DNA of 64,000 nt, taken from NCBI GenBank assembly GCA_963691815.1, contig OY829667.1:14503418-14567417 (forward strand), written 5' to 3'. This stretch comes from Echiichthys vipera (taxonomy: Eukaryota; Chordata; Actinopteri; Perciformes; Trachinidae). Both the position numbers and the translations under genes were made by a program. This document shows, piece by piece, positions 1 to 14,161 of the stretch (positions within the stretch are counted from its first letter, which is position 1; each line of letters opens with the position of its first letter). The notes under the pieces were generated by a model. That model did not search any database and was not told the origin of the DNA. It saw only the letters and a program-made list of their open reading frames with translations.

Positions 1-1455
1 TTGGACTCCCTTTCCTCCTCAATTTTTCGTGGCATAGATTCAACAGTGCTCTGGTCCATTTTGACGTGATCACGCAGTGGCTGCAGATTTGTTGGCTGCA
101 CGTTGATGCGGAATGTAACACGTCCCAAAGGTGCGATTGGTTTGAGATCTGGTGACTGTGGAGTGTTTTAACGCCTAAATGCATATAGTTGATGCCACGT
201 GACTGTCTCATGAAACGGTTTCCTCCCATCTATCTACTGTTGCAGGTGTAGGAAAAAAGAGCACATCACTTCCTGTACAGCAGATGGTTTTTCCCGCAAG
301 AAACCTATTCTGTGTCCCAGTTCCTTACTACCTCACACTAACAAAGTGACAAAATCAAGCGCTCACAAAGATGTCTGCACTTAATCCACTTGCTTTTTGA
401 GCGGGCCTATCAATGTCCCAGGCAGATGGGTTGAGTAAAATGGGGGAGCTACTCACAGCCTCACAATAAAATGAAAATAAACTGTGAATGGTGGAGAGAC
501 AGCTCAGAGGCAATCTTGGGAAACAAAGATTTTTAAATCTCTGAAACCATTTTCGCTTGCTCAGTCCCACCAGAAAGCTGGCGTTCCAGTCACTGTCTGT
601 TTGTGTGAAGATTACAGTATGCACGGACCAACTGCTGTATCTCACTGACAACCAACATAGCAATAGTTCTGAATGAAAGGAGCTATCATTTCTGGCTGTA
701 ACCCCTCCCTCTGTGTTGCCATGGTGACATACGCAACACGTGTACATCAAGTTTGGTCGTGTGCCGCTCTCCCGAAACCCTGAACTCAAACACAAGTGAA
801 GCAATAAATATGAAAACCTTTAAAACCGGTTATTGGTTCTCTCACTTTACTGTACTAAATCAATCGGCACAGGGCAACAAAACGGACATCTACATAAAAG
901 TGTCACGGCTTATTACTTTAACCTTCATCTAGAGAAGGTTGATTGGGCACAGTTGCATTTCTTCATCGAGCTGCACACTCACAGTTCTGCATTGCCGGCC
1001 TCAAGTTTGACTTTAATGTCTTGTTCAAGGGCAGTGTGAGGGTGGCTGCTAAGAGCCTCCGCTGGGATTCAAACTGACAACTTTGCGGTCTCAGCCCACA
1101 CCTTATTAAACATCACACAGCGCCAGTCGTCTCTGCTAGGATGACTTTTTGTGAAACCATATTGCCGGACTGGGGATGAATGTTAGATTAAATGTAATAT
1201 ACAAGCTTCTTCTGATTCACCTCCATTAAATTCCAATATTCCACTGGTGTGAAGATAATGGCGCTCGTACATTTCCATGCATGACTGTGCACACTGGGGG
1301 AGGGAAGCATTTACCGGATATACTGTCGGATATGAAGCGCTGTAGTGTGTGCATGTGTGTGTAGCAGTGCCCATGAGAAAATGCGAGAGAGTGTTCTCTA
1401 AGCTTCCTGCGCTTCATTCAGCCATGAATGCCTATCAGAGGAGCATTTACTTGGT
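1..1455. other. non-coding stretch, no gene recognised
   Basis: No open frame here reads like a known protein. Short frames on both strands have no recognisable domain and no matching splice sites. At about 1020-1110 there is a repeat-like segment containing gggattcaaactgacaac, which resembles the conserved part of dispersed fish repeats. It is too decayed to assign to a family. Confidence 0.5.
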
Positions 1456-1466
1456 CACACACGCAC

Positions 1467-1535
<69 letters not shown>
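1456..1535. repeat. (AC)n microsatellite
   Basis: About 80 bases of nearly pure CA dinucleotide with two G interruptions at the left end. The long Thr-His frame crossing it is an artefact of the repeat. Confidence 0.95.
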
Positions 1536-1539
<4 letters not shown>

Positions 1540-4338
1540 ATATGTACCCTCAAGAGTATTGGGCTTGTTGCGCAAATGTATTTATCATACAGTAATTCAG
1601 TACTTGTTATGCTACTTTTCCTTTACACACCACAAAATTAGTAATTGCGTTTACAAGTCAGACTTTGCATGTGCACCATTTTATTAGTAATTAATCACAC
1701 TACTCGTTATCGGTGAAAGTAATAGTGTTACTGTAAGAGACCTTGTTTCAGCCCTGTATGTAGATTTTTCTCAAGTGTCACATTAGATAAGACTGAATGT
1801 CTTTGACGTCCACACGGTGCTGGTGAGCGGAGGTCAAAGCATACCAAGGGCAAGAATATGGGCTGGCTGTCCATTACACACACAAGACATAAAACATGCT
1901 TGTTCAATATCAAGGATTACTAATACACTGAAACCAGAGTGTGTGTTTGCTTTTTTATTGTGTGTGATACAATATTATGTTGCGTTTTTGCTCATTGCTG
2001 TGCTGTACACTTTGTTGAGAGGACACATCCATCAAACACTGGACAGGACTGTGACGCATACTATCTTGATAGGAGGTTTACAAATTGTGGCAATGCTCAT
2101 GCTTCTACCCACATCCCCCTTTATTTATCCAAGCCGTTTTAAAATCTACAGCTGTGCTCGCAGGGGTACTGTTTACCATGTTCACCATCTTCATTTGGTG
2201 TTTTAGCATGCCGACACTTGTTAATTAGCTAGCACGAAATGCAAAGCATAAACAAGGCTAATTGGAAAGTCAAAATCTAAATGTGTAATCATCAACTCCC
2301 CGCTATTCTGTCTCTCTTTCCATTCCATTCTCTCCTTCTTTGAATGACACTTTATTTCTCTCTTCCTGGAAAATATATATGTCCATCAAGATACTTTCCT
2401 CTTTCCTCTCTTTTTCTTCACCTCTTTATATTGCACTTCTCCTCTCTCATCTCTTTGTCTGCCATTTGGATATATATATATATATATATATAATTATACC
2501 TGTTTAGACCTATTTAGAGTCGGTGTTATTCTTCATTAAAGAGCTGCTCTGTTCCATTCTTTACCTCCAATATAATGGTTTCCATCTATTTGTTACACTT
2601 TACAAAGTCATTATATTTTCTAATGAGGTTTAATCTTGTCCCACACTCCATCTCTATCCGGCTGTTAAGACGTGACGTAACGCCCTTTCAAAATATGATT
2701 CCCGGGTCCAAGCCGGTCCAAGCCTCGTATTTCTACAATGCCTCAGTGCCGTGTTCCCCGTTGTTTGAACCAATCTGAGTTATTAAAAACCAACTGTTTG
2801 TCATTTTACCTCTTTCTTATCGATGTAAAAGATGTCTCACTGATGAAAGAGGTGAACGTAATTGTTCACATAGTCGGCCGTTATGTTTGTTTTGGTTCAA
2901 TGGAGCGTTTGGACTCGGAAATCATATTTTGAAAGGGTGTTACTTCGGACTTAACAGCCAGATAGTAGTCATCCATCTGTTTTCCTCCTCCTGCGCCTTC
3001 CCTGCACTCTACTGTGCATTCACCTGGCATCTCTTCTCACCTCTTTTACCTCTCACGCTACCTCTTCGGCTCTATCTGTCATCTGTATTTTCTTCTCCAA
3101 ACTCTCACTTTGCCAGTCGGTCTGCGTCAGTCATCCTAATATTGCAATGTTTTTCTCACTTAATCACTCTCCTGCTTTATTTCCCTCCATCTTTGTGCCC
3201 CTGTTTCCTCAGTTTGTTTTCTCTCCATCCCTCAGCCACGTCCACCTGCCATGCCTTTCCTGTTTCTGTCTCTTCCCGTAATGACAATGTCGCCTTGCAG
3301 CTTCTCCCTCTTTCAGGTTCTCTGACATTTTCAACTTCTCGCTCATCTGTCTTTCTCTATATTTTCTCTCTCTGTCTCTTCATTCCATCTTCTCTTACAT
3401 CCGTTTCCCTCTTTCTGGCTCTATTGATTTGCACATCTACCAATGCAATAAATCAGCACCATCCGCATGCCTCAGCATCTTTGGAACAAGCTACAAATTA
3501 GACAGTGGTTAAGTCGAAATCAGCAAAACTAATTATGTTAACACTGTAAATAGTTGCCATGCAGAATGATTAAGAACCAAGGGAGTAATTCCTAATTAAG
3601 TACATTACATATGCAGACTGTTGATCAATGTGCATTGTCCTTTAAATAAATAAATCAAATGAAATTAAATGAAATGAAGAGCAAAACAGGGAATTAACTT
3701 CTGTACAAAACCAAAAACCAAAGAACTGAAAAAATTAAGTGAAGAAACAATTAAAGAACCAAAGAACAAATGGAAGAACCAAAGAATGAACTTCAGATCC
3801 AACAGAGAAACTAAATCACCAAATAAGAAAGAACCAATTAATCAAAGAAAGAAAGACAGAAAACACGACCTCATCCATATTGCAGGAGCTTAGCAGCTAA
3901 TGAAGAAGACATTTTTAATCATTCTGCCCCAATCACGTGAGAAGGACTTCATTTGGCTCTGACTCACCTCTCTCACCCTGAAGGTATGCATTTCAATTAC
4001 CTACTGACTGATTCATTATTGACCCTGTGGTGAACCAATGCAAGGATTCAGATAACAATCGGAGCCATGATCCATATGCACTCAACCACCGCACATATTC
4101 AACAGCTTTTAGAAAGCAGTTAAAGTGTTATTTGATTAATCCTGTGTATTCAAATTTCCTCTGACCTCCAGACGATGAGCTGGACAGACGTCTTTATCTC
4201 TGCTGGTCCTCTAACATTTCTCTCTCTGTCCCTTTGTCCCTTTTGCCTCATTCAGTTAATGACATAGGTATGAATTATGCATGAGCAATATCAAAATCGC
4301 ACAAATTCAACTCTGAAATTAAACATTAATGTTGTTTT
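1536..4338. other. non-coding stretch with a short (TA)n tract and AT-rich segment
   Basis: A (TA)n tract lies at 2469-2492. From about 2280 to 3440 the plus strand is pyrimidine-rich, giving a 204-residue Ser/Phe/Leu-rich open frame (2887-3501) with no domain. From 3520 to 3640 the sequence is AT-rich and high in complexity, with TAATTA-type words, and could be a conserved non-coding element. No exon is supported. Confidence 0.5.
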
Positions 4339-4343
4339 TCTCC

Positions 4344-4378
<35 letters not shown>
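4339..4378. repeat. (CT)n microsatellite
   Basis: About 40 bases of CT dinucleotide with one TTT interruption. Confidence 0.9.
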
Positions 4379-4486
4379 AGCGTCTACACACACACACGAC
4401 CAATGCGTGGATCTATAGTGAGGCAGCGGTGTGCGGCGGACCGAGGGAATTCCAAAGGTCAAAAATTCAAATACAGTCACACGCCA

Positions 4487-4613
<127 letters not shown>

Positions 4614-5261
4614 GCCTTCATGTGAGATTTGTATTGTCCGACAACAGAGAGACATGGAGCTTATACACCAAAAACATAGAGATGCAAAAAACAAAAACAA
4701 AATGGAACAACACATAAACACATGGCTCAAATGTGAAACCCAGGCCCACACATACAAGTCAATTGCACGCACACACACACAAACACACACTCACACCTCT
4801 AAGTGTTTGGCAGTCTTGTTTAAATGGCACTGTATTGAGTGGAGGGTGAGTGACTCACTACTGCAGCTGACTGCCTATTTGGCTGTCTGCATTGCCAACA
4901 AACACAGAGTCAATAACCTGTGCATGCACAAACACACGTACACACAAGCAGACTGGACACCAAATGTTTCAAAGGTGTGTAAGTCGGCTGAGGGGATGAC
5001 TCATACCTGTCCACAGACACTACTCACAACTGGGAGTATGACTTTGCAATGACCTGGCTCTCTGACTTTCCCTGTGTGTTCTCTGAAGGAGGTTGACATG
5101 GACTATGTGAAAACTACATGAGGAAATGGCCAGGTGGGCAATGAAAAGAACATCTGTGAATGCTCTTACGATGCTGCTCAAGGTCGTGGTGGAGTTATTT
5201 TGGGATAAATGATAGCGGCTTAAAGGTGTACCCACCTCATCCTACTATGTTTACTCAAACA
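4614..5261. other. non-coding stretch
   Basis: Short CA runs at about 4750-4795 and 4925-4950; otherwise unique-looking sequence. No exon or RNA gene is recognised. Confidence 0.45.
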
Positions 5262-5895
5262 AAAGTAGATACAGGAAACATTGGGCAGTAAGCTTATTCC
5301 TTTTCTTGCCAAGGCTTAAATGACAAGATTGATATGTCTCATGTCTGAGTATTAGAGCCAAAAAGTAATTAGCTTAGCATAAAGACTGGAAGCAGGGGGA
5401 AACAGCTAGCAGAAGACAACTGGGCAACAACAAATAGTCACAGCACTACACACCCCGTAAAACCTACAACTTGATGCTATTGCTTTGGTTTTTGTACGGA
5501 TTAAACAAATGAGACAGAATATTCACCCGCCAATGCGAAGGACAGGGTACGCATGCTGCACTGGAGACGGCTGCGCTGCGGCCGGCTGCCTGTCTGCGTT
5601 GTAAAGTGTGCTCATATGTGCTTATGTGTTTTTTCCCCTGTAATCCCCACAGGAGCACAGTGTGGGGCTGCTTTTTTATCCTCCCCTCCTCCTGTTATCC
5701 CCCCTTTCCTACCCTCTTTTGTGAACTGAATTGTCCCTCAGGGATAAATAAAGTTTTCTTGAATCTTGAATCTTGAAGTTTTTATGCTAAGCTAGGCTAA
5801 TCGGCTCATGGCTCACACTCGGTGCACAGATAGAAGAGTGATCTTCTCATCAAGTATTGTCAAGAAAGTAAATGCATTTTTTTCCAAAATCCTTT
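5262..5895. mobile_element. foldback MITE copy, split by a LINE 3' tail
   Basis: The left part carries the words ttagcttagcataaagact and aggaaacattgggcagtaag. The right part carries their inverted partners (tttttatgctaagctaggct, ttccaaaatcctttaat). The same words occur at 29,978-30,396 and 36,240-36,939, so this is one dispersed family with inverted ends. The middle (about 5525-5777) is a different repeat. Boundaries are by eye and approximate. Confidence 0.6.
5525..5777 (+). mobile_element. non-LTR retrotransposon 3' end, nested in the foldback element
   Basis: The segment ends with a stretch around 5740-5776 containing ataaataaag-like sequence followed by a short tandem of cttgaat. This is the typical 3' tail form of Rex/LINE-type elements in fish. 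It lies between the two halves of a foldback repeat, so it inserted later. Only the tail is present and no reverse transcriptase frame is seen. Confidence 0.55.
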
Positions 5896-8005
5896 AATCA
5901 CGGATAAAAAAAACTTTTTTAGCCGTTAGAATTATCTATATACAAATGTTGCCAGTTACACAAATGAGAACCGGTACCATTCAGCACCTCCGCCCATTTA
6001 GTGTCCTGTGTCCGCAGGAGCACTCAAAATCAACATCGAGGCTAGTAGGCAGATGACAGGTCAGACTGCAAGTCATCTCTTGTTCAATTCAAAATTTAAA
6101 AAACTTTATTTGTCCCCGGGGGGCAATTCAGGGCACACAGATCAGTAAATAACGACAGTGCAACTATACAAAAACATTTTTAACCTATCAAAATTGATAT
6201 CAAAGTTAACCTATTGTTGATGTCTTTGCTTCAACAAGAGGAGGAAGCTGAGCTGCCGGACACCAGCCCGCTCAATTTCTTATCATACAGGTGTGTGTGT
6301 TCTGCTGAATCACTTCTGCTTTTAAAGAGGAACTAATCTTATAAGTGTTCAACTGTTTTATATACTATAAATATATATTCTCTTGGTCTTTCTGGGATAG
6401 GGGAAAAATACTCCAGCTTGTTCATTTCTTTAAACTTCACACTCATCTTGGGCGGCACTAAGCCAAAGGTGCCCTTGAAAAGTAGATAGCGGAGAGCTTT
6501 ATCCCAGTGCTGTGCATGTGTTGAGCCAGACTACCTTACAGGTTGTAGTCACTGCGGGTGTCGCTTTGTCAGAGGTCATTTAAAGAGACCAGGTGCCAGT
6601 GATCTTGCCATGGGCACCCAATAGGGCAGCACTGTCACAGTCAGCAGCAGAGCCAGAGACAAACACTTCATGTCACAGCCTTCACTTACTTCAAACACAA
6701 CATGAACCGCCAACCTTGTGATTGAGTCTGAGCCGTTTAATGTGACGTTTCACAAAGAACCAATCGCACAATAACCATGAGCCCAGGAGTCAGTGCGCCA
6801 CGCCGTATTTCCTTTCCAAAGATCATGTCCAAAAGCAATTCCAGCTTGTGAGTCAGAGCAGGTGAAATACACGATTGATATCCCACCACAACACCACCAC
6901 TCTGGAGTTGTTATGGATTTTGTCCAAGTCTCAAATCTCCATCCCTGCTGATAGCAATAACCCCTACACCCGCTACCCCAGCACCTTCAGGAGTACTTTG
7001 ATTTAATGTCTTTCAGCAGGAGAGTATCTCAACCAGTTTTCAACCGGAGAACATGAGCTCAAGACTCCCTAAAAGACAGCATCCAAGCATCAACACTGAA
7101 TCCCTGCAGCACTCAGGATAGAGTGAACTGAGACTGAACCCACCGAAAGAAAAACCACCAAAAAATGACAAAATTAACAAGCTGCTGCACCAGTGCGATT
7201 TGACTCCAACTTGGGCACTGTAATGTTAAATTGGACCCAAGTGCAGTAAACACACCACAACCTTTCTAGTATATAAAAAGAAGAAGAAGACTAGTGCCAA
7301 CAGGGAAAGGTAACTTAAACAAGCTGACAATCCTTGGCAACTGCAACTATCTGCAGTAACAAATCACTCTCTTGACAAATGTTAGGACTCACTGAACTAG
7401 GAGTTTATTGGCAAAAACTCAGGAGTTGTGCCCCTGGTAGATTAATGGACTATTAGGAGAGCTGAGAGCGGCTCAGGAGACATTCAGTTTGTCTGTCTCT
7501 ATGCATCTGCTTTCCTCCAGCAAAGTAAGTAGTTTTTTTTCACAATTTAATATTAATTTTCACATTTGAATGTTGTTGGTTTTGTTTCATATTCAAATAA
7601 ATATTCAAATTTAGAATATTCACTGTCAAGCCTTGAACAGACAGGTGGGCGTTTTGTATAAAATAATGCTCTTTGAGGTCAGATTAATGGTCTGGATGCA
7701 AATCAGCCAGCTCTGCCTGACTCACTTTCTATCTGAGGATACAAAAGAACAGGGTAATTCTAAATAATAATGTAGCGTTGGGCACAGCTCACCTCCCATC
7801 GCCGTACTGTGCTTTGGCTGGTATAAAATTGTGTTTATATAACCCCCTCAGGGTGACAACTGTGCATACATACACAATGAGCCGCAGGAACGAGCAGACC
7901 ATAAATGAATCATGTAGCGTACGGTACGCTCCAATAACATTTGAGTTCCCATCTGCTCTCACTTAAAGACATCTTGAACTATTCTCACCTGCTTTACAGT
8001 ACAGA
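5896..8005. other. non-coding stretch with LINE tail remnant
   Basis: At about 6095-6135 there is an inverted LINE-tail-like segment (aactttatttgtccccggg), suggesting an old minus-strand retrotransposon end. The rest up to 8005 shows no recognisable coding exon, RNA gene or repeat family. Confidence 0.45.
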
Positions 8006-8006
8006 A

Positions 8007-8039
<33 letters not shown>

Positions 8040-8065
8040 GACACACACACACACACACACACGCG

Positions 8066-8101
<36 letters not shown>
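8006..8101. repeat. interrupted (CA)n microsatellite
   Basis: CA dinucleotides with several G and A interruptions over about 95 bases. A (GT)n tract follows about 190 bases downstream, so the two are inverted with respect to each other. Confidence 0.92.
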
Positions 8102-8102
<1 letters not shown>

Positions 8103-8285
8103 TTAAGCTCTGCATTACATAAAATGCATAAGCAATCTATATTACCTAGTAGTGTGGATGCCCCTGGAGCACGCACACACAAAGAGATGTAGCACCACTC
8201 TGTTAACAATGTAACTCTGCCCTTAGGGAGGTACACACCTGCCATAGCTTCCAGCAGGCACTCACTCACTCTGTCTCCCACACAC

Positions 8286-8289
<4 letters not shown>

Positions 8290-8341
<52 letters not shown>
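8290..8341. repeat. (GT)n microsatellite
   Basis: About 50 bases of GT dinucleotide, followed by a short GA-rich run. Confidence 0.92.
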
Positions 8342-9553
8342 TGAGTGTGAGAGAGAGAGACAGAGAGTTAAACCAAGAGAGAGAAAGGGGGAGTAGAAAG
8401 TAGGTCCACCAGTGTTGCCATGGTGATTAATGAGATACAAAAGTCTTTAACGCTGTCATTACGGGTATAAGAGGAGTGGGTGATTGTGTGTGTGACAGAG
8501 AGAGAGAAAGAGACAAAGAGACAAAAGAAACGAGAACTGAATTTGAGCGTGAGCCCCCCGGCTGCTTTTCTATCTTTGGATCAATAATGTTTTCTCGCGT
8601 GTAACTGGGATGCCGGTTCACAGGGAGGGTGAAGGAGGTCAATAAAAACACACACCATGAATACAGTTGATTTCAGAGTAAATCTCAGTGAAATCAACTT
8701 TCTGCCTGCCTGTCATTTTGCCTTTAAAATATGAATGAAACTGCTTCTTCTGACCAACACCTCTGAGTGCAGAGGGGAGTTCACCAGGGGACAGAGAGAG
8801 CAGCGAGGTTAGAGGGAGTATGTGTGGGCTTGTGACTGAAGGGTTTCCAGTTTAAATCTAATGACGGGGTTTGTAAAAACGTGACTTGGGCCTTCGAGCA
8901 AGGAATCTAATGCTCTAGAGGACTGTAGATGTAGTCTCCAGCTCTTGTTGAGGGTGCCAGAAATAGGGGGTCCAAAGGGTCACTGGCTTTGTGCCCCTCA
9001 TGCATTGTGAATGAGAGTAGATGGAGAAAACAACTTGATGAATGCCATACGAAAGAGTTGATGCTTACTAGGTTTAAGTGTAATACACTTGTTTACATAT
9101 TACATTGGTATATGAGGAGTGGAATGTGTGCTTTAGTGCTTACGCATTACATTATAATGGTGGGTCAGGTCATAAAAATTAACATTTGTATTAACAGCGG
9201 ATGTGCTTGGGTGAAAGTATACAGCATTAATGTTAAGGAAAATTAGAAACAAAAATATTCCCCGAAAAAGTGCACCTAGCAGAGAGCAGAGCTGCTGCAC
9301 GCGGTCTTATGTCTATTTTTCTATGTAAATATTTCTTTTTTTCCATAACTTTTTATAGTGGTAGGGGCGCCTCTATATTCAAAGTTTTCTCCTGGATATT
9401 GCATGGCATAATGATGGTTTACCTGATGTCCCAGACATATTCATGTTGTTTAGGTTACACTTTAGGCTCTGCAGGCCTGATGAGTTTTGTACTTTAAATG
9501 TCTCTATAAATTGTGGATTGTATATTTATATTTATATACCGTATATATATATA

Positions 9554-9585
<32 letters not shown>

Positions 9586-9699
9586 CAGGTGTATTTATAT
9601 TTATATTTGTATTGTCAAATTTGTATTTTTGTAATTGCACTTAAAGAGGATTGATCAAATGACCTGTCATGGGTGCTCATAAGGAGGTATGTCTCCCCA

Positions 9700-9790
9700 A
9701 TTTTTTCATGTCTGATGAAGGGCTGGGGCCTGAAACTTTACATGGTGGGATAAAGCATTAAACAATACTTTGGAGCAGACTCAGACTCAA
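9700..9790 (+). mobile_element. probable non-LTR retrotransposon tail fragment
   Basis: The words ctgatgaagggctgg, cctgaaactttacatgg and ggagcagactcagactc follow the layout of a common fish retroelement 3' tail (a gene-end segment, then a stem, then a spacer before the next gene's word). Recognition is from memory of such tails and is not certain. Confidence 0.35.
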
Positions 9791-10274
9791 AGAGCACTGC
9801 TTTTTTGTCCAGCACCCAATGCTTATCTTTTTAAATGTGCATGCTATTTCTACTTTCTCACTTTCCAACCCCGTTAGAGACGCTGCGCACATTTACGCAT
9901 GAGGAACAGCAGCAAGACTTCATTGACTATTTCAGAAGCTAATAGTTTAGTTCCTTTAGTTTCCTGTTTTTACTTGTTTTGCTGCTGTTCAACAATAAAT
10001 TACGTCTGTTTATACAGCAATGATTTTCCCACTACTGGGGACAAACGGAGCACTCTGGACAGCTCCCTAGCTGTAGTTGCACCCAGCAGCCAGATCAGCA
10101 CCTAGGAGAGCTCCACTGCCCCACCAGTGTGACACCATTTCTGTCTTCCAGTTATAAAGCATTTGGGCTCTGAGGGTACTTAATAGTGCGTTCAGGAGCC
10201 CCTTGTGAAAATTCATGGTGGATTCAGGTGCACCTCGTAAGCTCTATCTCGCTGTAATTTGTGGCGTAACCAAA

Positions 10275-10299
10275 AATCGAATCGAATCGAATCGAATCG
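10275..10299. repeat. (TCGAA)n short tandem repeat
   Basis: About five copies of a five-base unit containing a CpG. Confidence 0.85.
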
Positions 10300-13200
10300 T
10301 AACCTTTAAAATTTAAAGTAAAATCAAATTGCAGATTTGCAGTATCATGACGACCGCCCACACACATGCACAAACACACTTACAGAGCCACTATGATGAG
10401 GCAGGGTAATTTTTCATAATTTAAAAAAAACTGCCTTTCTATCTCACAGGCATCCATTGTTTTCCATTAAACAGAGTATGGGCCAAGAAACTTGCTTAAG
10501 ATAGGTAATCCATCAGTGAAGGTGTGGTTAGGTTTTTCTTCATTAGTTAGGTGTCAATACATGATGATTCAGGTGCGAGCCAGGGCAGTTCTCAGAAAGC
10601 TTCCTTTGTGTTGAATTCAAGTGCTATTTGACTTTACCATTTGAGAGTAAGCTGCTTTTTTTCGCAGTGGAGGGCTGAAAGGTGTGTCCTTGAGCACACC
10701 AAGAAGCCCTTTTCACAGCAGTCACTGTTAGCAGCTGCATTTCCAATAACGCAGAGGAAAACATAAAGCTGCCAAAATGTTCACTTTAAGAGTCTCTGCA
10801 AGTTGATTTTATTAGCTCACTGAAATGAACTCTAAGAAATGGCTCCCCAAAAGCTATCAATCTAGAACTTTAAAGCTGCACTACTTAATATTTTAGTAGG
10901 AGCAATGGGTCAAATCACTAAATGTAATGTGTTTTTGGTCATTCTCCCTGCTCTCATCAGCGTCATTCACAGCAGTGAGGTCAGGAAGTGTGTCCGTTTC
11001 TCACGTCCCAAAAACATACGTGTGCGTGTGCATTCCAAAGTTCGATTAGCGATTTCTTGCGTCCACAAATGAGTTACATTAAGGCTGGAGGATCGATCTG
11101 CAGATCCAGAGGTCGATGTGACCTAACTGAGGCAGGCAGGAAAGAGCTTTTGAAGCGTTCAGTCCTCGCCCAACATCCTTGTTAACCAGCAGATCTGAGA
11201 AAAGCAAGCATTCATTACACAGGCAATCACACACTCAACTGCACACACACTTTTATGTTCTCTAACACACAGAAAATACACACAAGAGTTTGTTCTAATG
11301 TTCCTACTTCCACTCTCATACATATTTCATGTATATGCATGAAAGTTGTGTGTACCCGTATGTGTGTCATTTGAGTGTGTGGGTGTGTAATTTGAGCGAT
11401 AACACACTCCGCAGCGTTTACTAGTAGTCTTTGAAGCCAATAATTGGCAGGATGTGGAGATGCATGCATGTGATGCCTGCATGTGTGTGTGCCCGAATGT
11501 GTGTATTAGCGCTTAATATCTACTTTGATCCGTGTAAAAGCATGTTTGAAGCTGTGATTGAGATCCAAGCAAGCAACGGATTGTCATGCTGGTTATGGCA
11601 GACGAGAGGAGAAGAGTAGAGTAACAAGGAGGGAGGAGGATGTTAGGGGAAAGGAAAGGAAAGGAGCAGATGATAAGAAACGAGAGTAACGGAAATACAA
11701 TAGAGAGGAGGAAATGAGCAAAGAGACAGTGGGCCCTTTAGGCTGTAAAGGCCAGAGAGGTTTGGTGGAGGATCAGGAGACAGATTTATGGTGAAGTGTG
11801 TATGAATGTTTCATTCTACCTCTAGATTAGTTCTACATTAGAGAATGAATTAAATGAACATGGCCCTGGGGTTGGAGGTTAATAACTACGCTGCCTTTAT
11901 AAAGACATGGTCAGAAAGCAGAGGGATAAAATAGCTGACTGGACCCGTCCAGTGGCTCTCTAGTCCCTGTCATACATGCATTGGAACGTTGAAATGATCT
12001 AGACATTACCCTGGGGAGCTGCGTGTGAGAACACAAATGTCATCATGAATCATTCAGAATGAATATTAGCAGACTTTAACCTGCCAGCTCCCTCGTACAA
12101 AGTCTGTGGAATGTCCGATTGAGCCCATGTGTGAGAATTCACAGTGAGCGAGTGGGCGTGTTGATGACATCCCATCATGTGGCACATGCAAAACTGGAGG
12201 AAAACAAACATGAGTATGAAGAATAAGGCTGATTTACACAAATACGCAAATGAAAATGTCTACCTGGAGAGACGACAAGATTCAGGAACGTCTGCCATTA
12301 AGGGTAGATGCAAAAATCATCAGATAAATTCAATTAAACGGTAAGAGATTTTTTTTTATGGACAAATTAGGAACCAGCTAGGGGACAGCGGTATTATCCG
12401 CATCATGTCGCCTGCACGCTCTACCCAGACACCACCCTTCACCTAAACTGACTCTGAGTGTGTGTTAATGATCATCACAGAGTCGTATCAACAGTAACAC
12501 TGACTAAAAAAAGTCTTAGCCAGAGTCAAACATAATTTGTGGGATATAGACATACATACACTCAGTTGTATGGAGAAGTGTTTGAAATATTGATGTAAAT
12601 CCAGTCGATAATGTCTTCGAAACAACTCTCAGTATTGAAACCTTGGTTTCACATTTTAAAGCACTAGAATACAACAAAAAGCATGATCACTGTCCTTACA
12701 ATGACTGTTGTATTTAACTGCATAAGCGTGGTCTTTAAAAAAAAAAAAGCAATTAAGTGTATATTCATAATTTCCCATATTACAGATTAACAACTGCTTA
12801 GATGTGGACACTGTATGCATGTTTCCAAGCTTAAGGCAGACTGTCACATCAATGGCAGTTCAAAGGCAAAAGGTGGTGTATTGTTTTGATGAAATGGCTA
12901 TTCTTTTGCCACGTATCTACTCTTTAATATACAATCCTCCATAATCCCGCTGAGCTTTGGTGTGTTTGTCCTTTACCATGAATTATACCATGACATGATG
13001 GCATGATACTCAATTCTGATTGACTGGTGGGTGTCCAGAAATGTTATGTTGTGTGTAATGTAATGTATAGGAGCAGAAGGTGCTTAAATGCTCTGTGTAT
13101 TTAATCATGCACTGTCATGTGATGTTGCGTGAGCTCTTCATGCCTGTATAGCATATCTAATGGAACACAGTGTCCAGGTGTTTCGTGATCCCTAATGAGC

Positions 13201-13546
13201 TACAAAGTAAACAGGAACAGTATAATAGTCTCAATGCAGCTGTGGGCTGCACGCTGTGATAGTGTTAGCCTGCCTCTAACTGGCACTGGCAGTTTGACAG
13301 GTCTCGAACTGTGGCTTTGGATAATCCCCATAATGTAATGTATGCAATCTCATAATGCATATTACACGTACGGTATTACGCAACACACAATCGGTATAAT
13401 CTTCCCATGGCTTTCTATGGATAGGCAGTCGCAGATCTGTTTTGTTGACGCACAGGAACACACACGCACTCTGCTCTCCCCGAGCGCAAGTCATACTGCA
13501 GATGTTCATACCCAGTATCTGCCAGCCTCCGTTTGTTTGTTTTTGC

Positions 13547-13548
<2 letters not shown>

Positions 13549-13629
<81 letters not shown>
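13549..13629. repeat. (GT)n microsatellite
   Basis: About 80 bases of pure GT. It is inverted relative to the long (CA)n tract that begins 101 bases later. Confidence 0.95.
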
Positions 13630-13630
<1 letters not shown>

Positions 13631-13727
13631 TGTTGAGAGGTACTGGCAGCACGGTGCTCAGACTTCCGTCCCTTGCTAATGTCACAAACAGAGAGGATAG
13701 CAGAGAGCCTGAGGGAGCAAGCTAGCT

Positions 13728-13839
<112 letters not shown>

Positions 13840-13983
13840 ATCATGCATAAGTAAATTAATATGAACATTGAGAATGAACATTTAAACTGAGCATACTCCC
13901 AATAGTGCACCATGCTTCAATGCAGGCTGTTCTATAGTGTTCCTTCACTCGTATGGATTTATTTTTGCTACAGTGACTTGATG

Positions 13984-14008
13984 ACACACACACACACACA
14001 CACACACA
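13984..14008. repeat. short (CA)n microsatellite
   Basis: About 25 bases of CA dinucleotide. Confidence 0.9.
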
Positions 14009-14159
14009 TGTCCGTGCGGGCTGTTCATTTAAGTGTTATGTTTCTGCTGCTGGGCCCTGATGACACACCCACTCACATGGAGTTCAAAACTGAGAGTCGT
14101 CACATCGTTTGAACATAGACCCACAGTATACATCGAAGCCCTTCTGTCTCTTACACACG

Positions 14160-14161
<2 letters not shown>

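Larger units (their letters stand above)
8342..13548. other. long non-coding stretch
   Basis: No coding exon is supported. Visible items are a (TA/GT) tract at about 9541-9587, a retrotransposon tail-like segment at about 9700-9790, a pentanucleotide repeat at 10,275-10,299, and a purine-rich stretch at about 11,600-11,740. Open frames here are under 90 residues and show no domains. Confidence 0.45.

Noticed and set aside
2887..3501. 204-residue Ser/Leu/Phe-rich open frame
   Set aside because: It arises from a pyrimidine-rich strand; no domain and no coding-like codon pattern.
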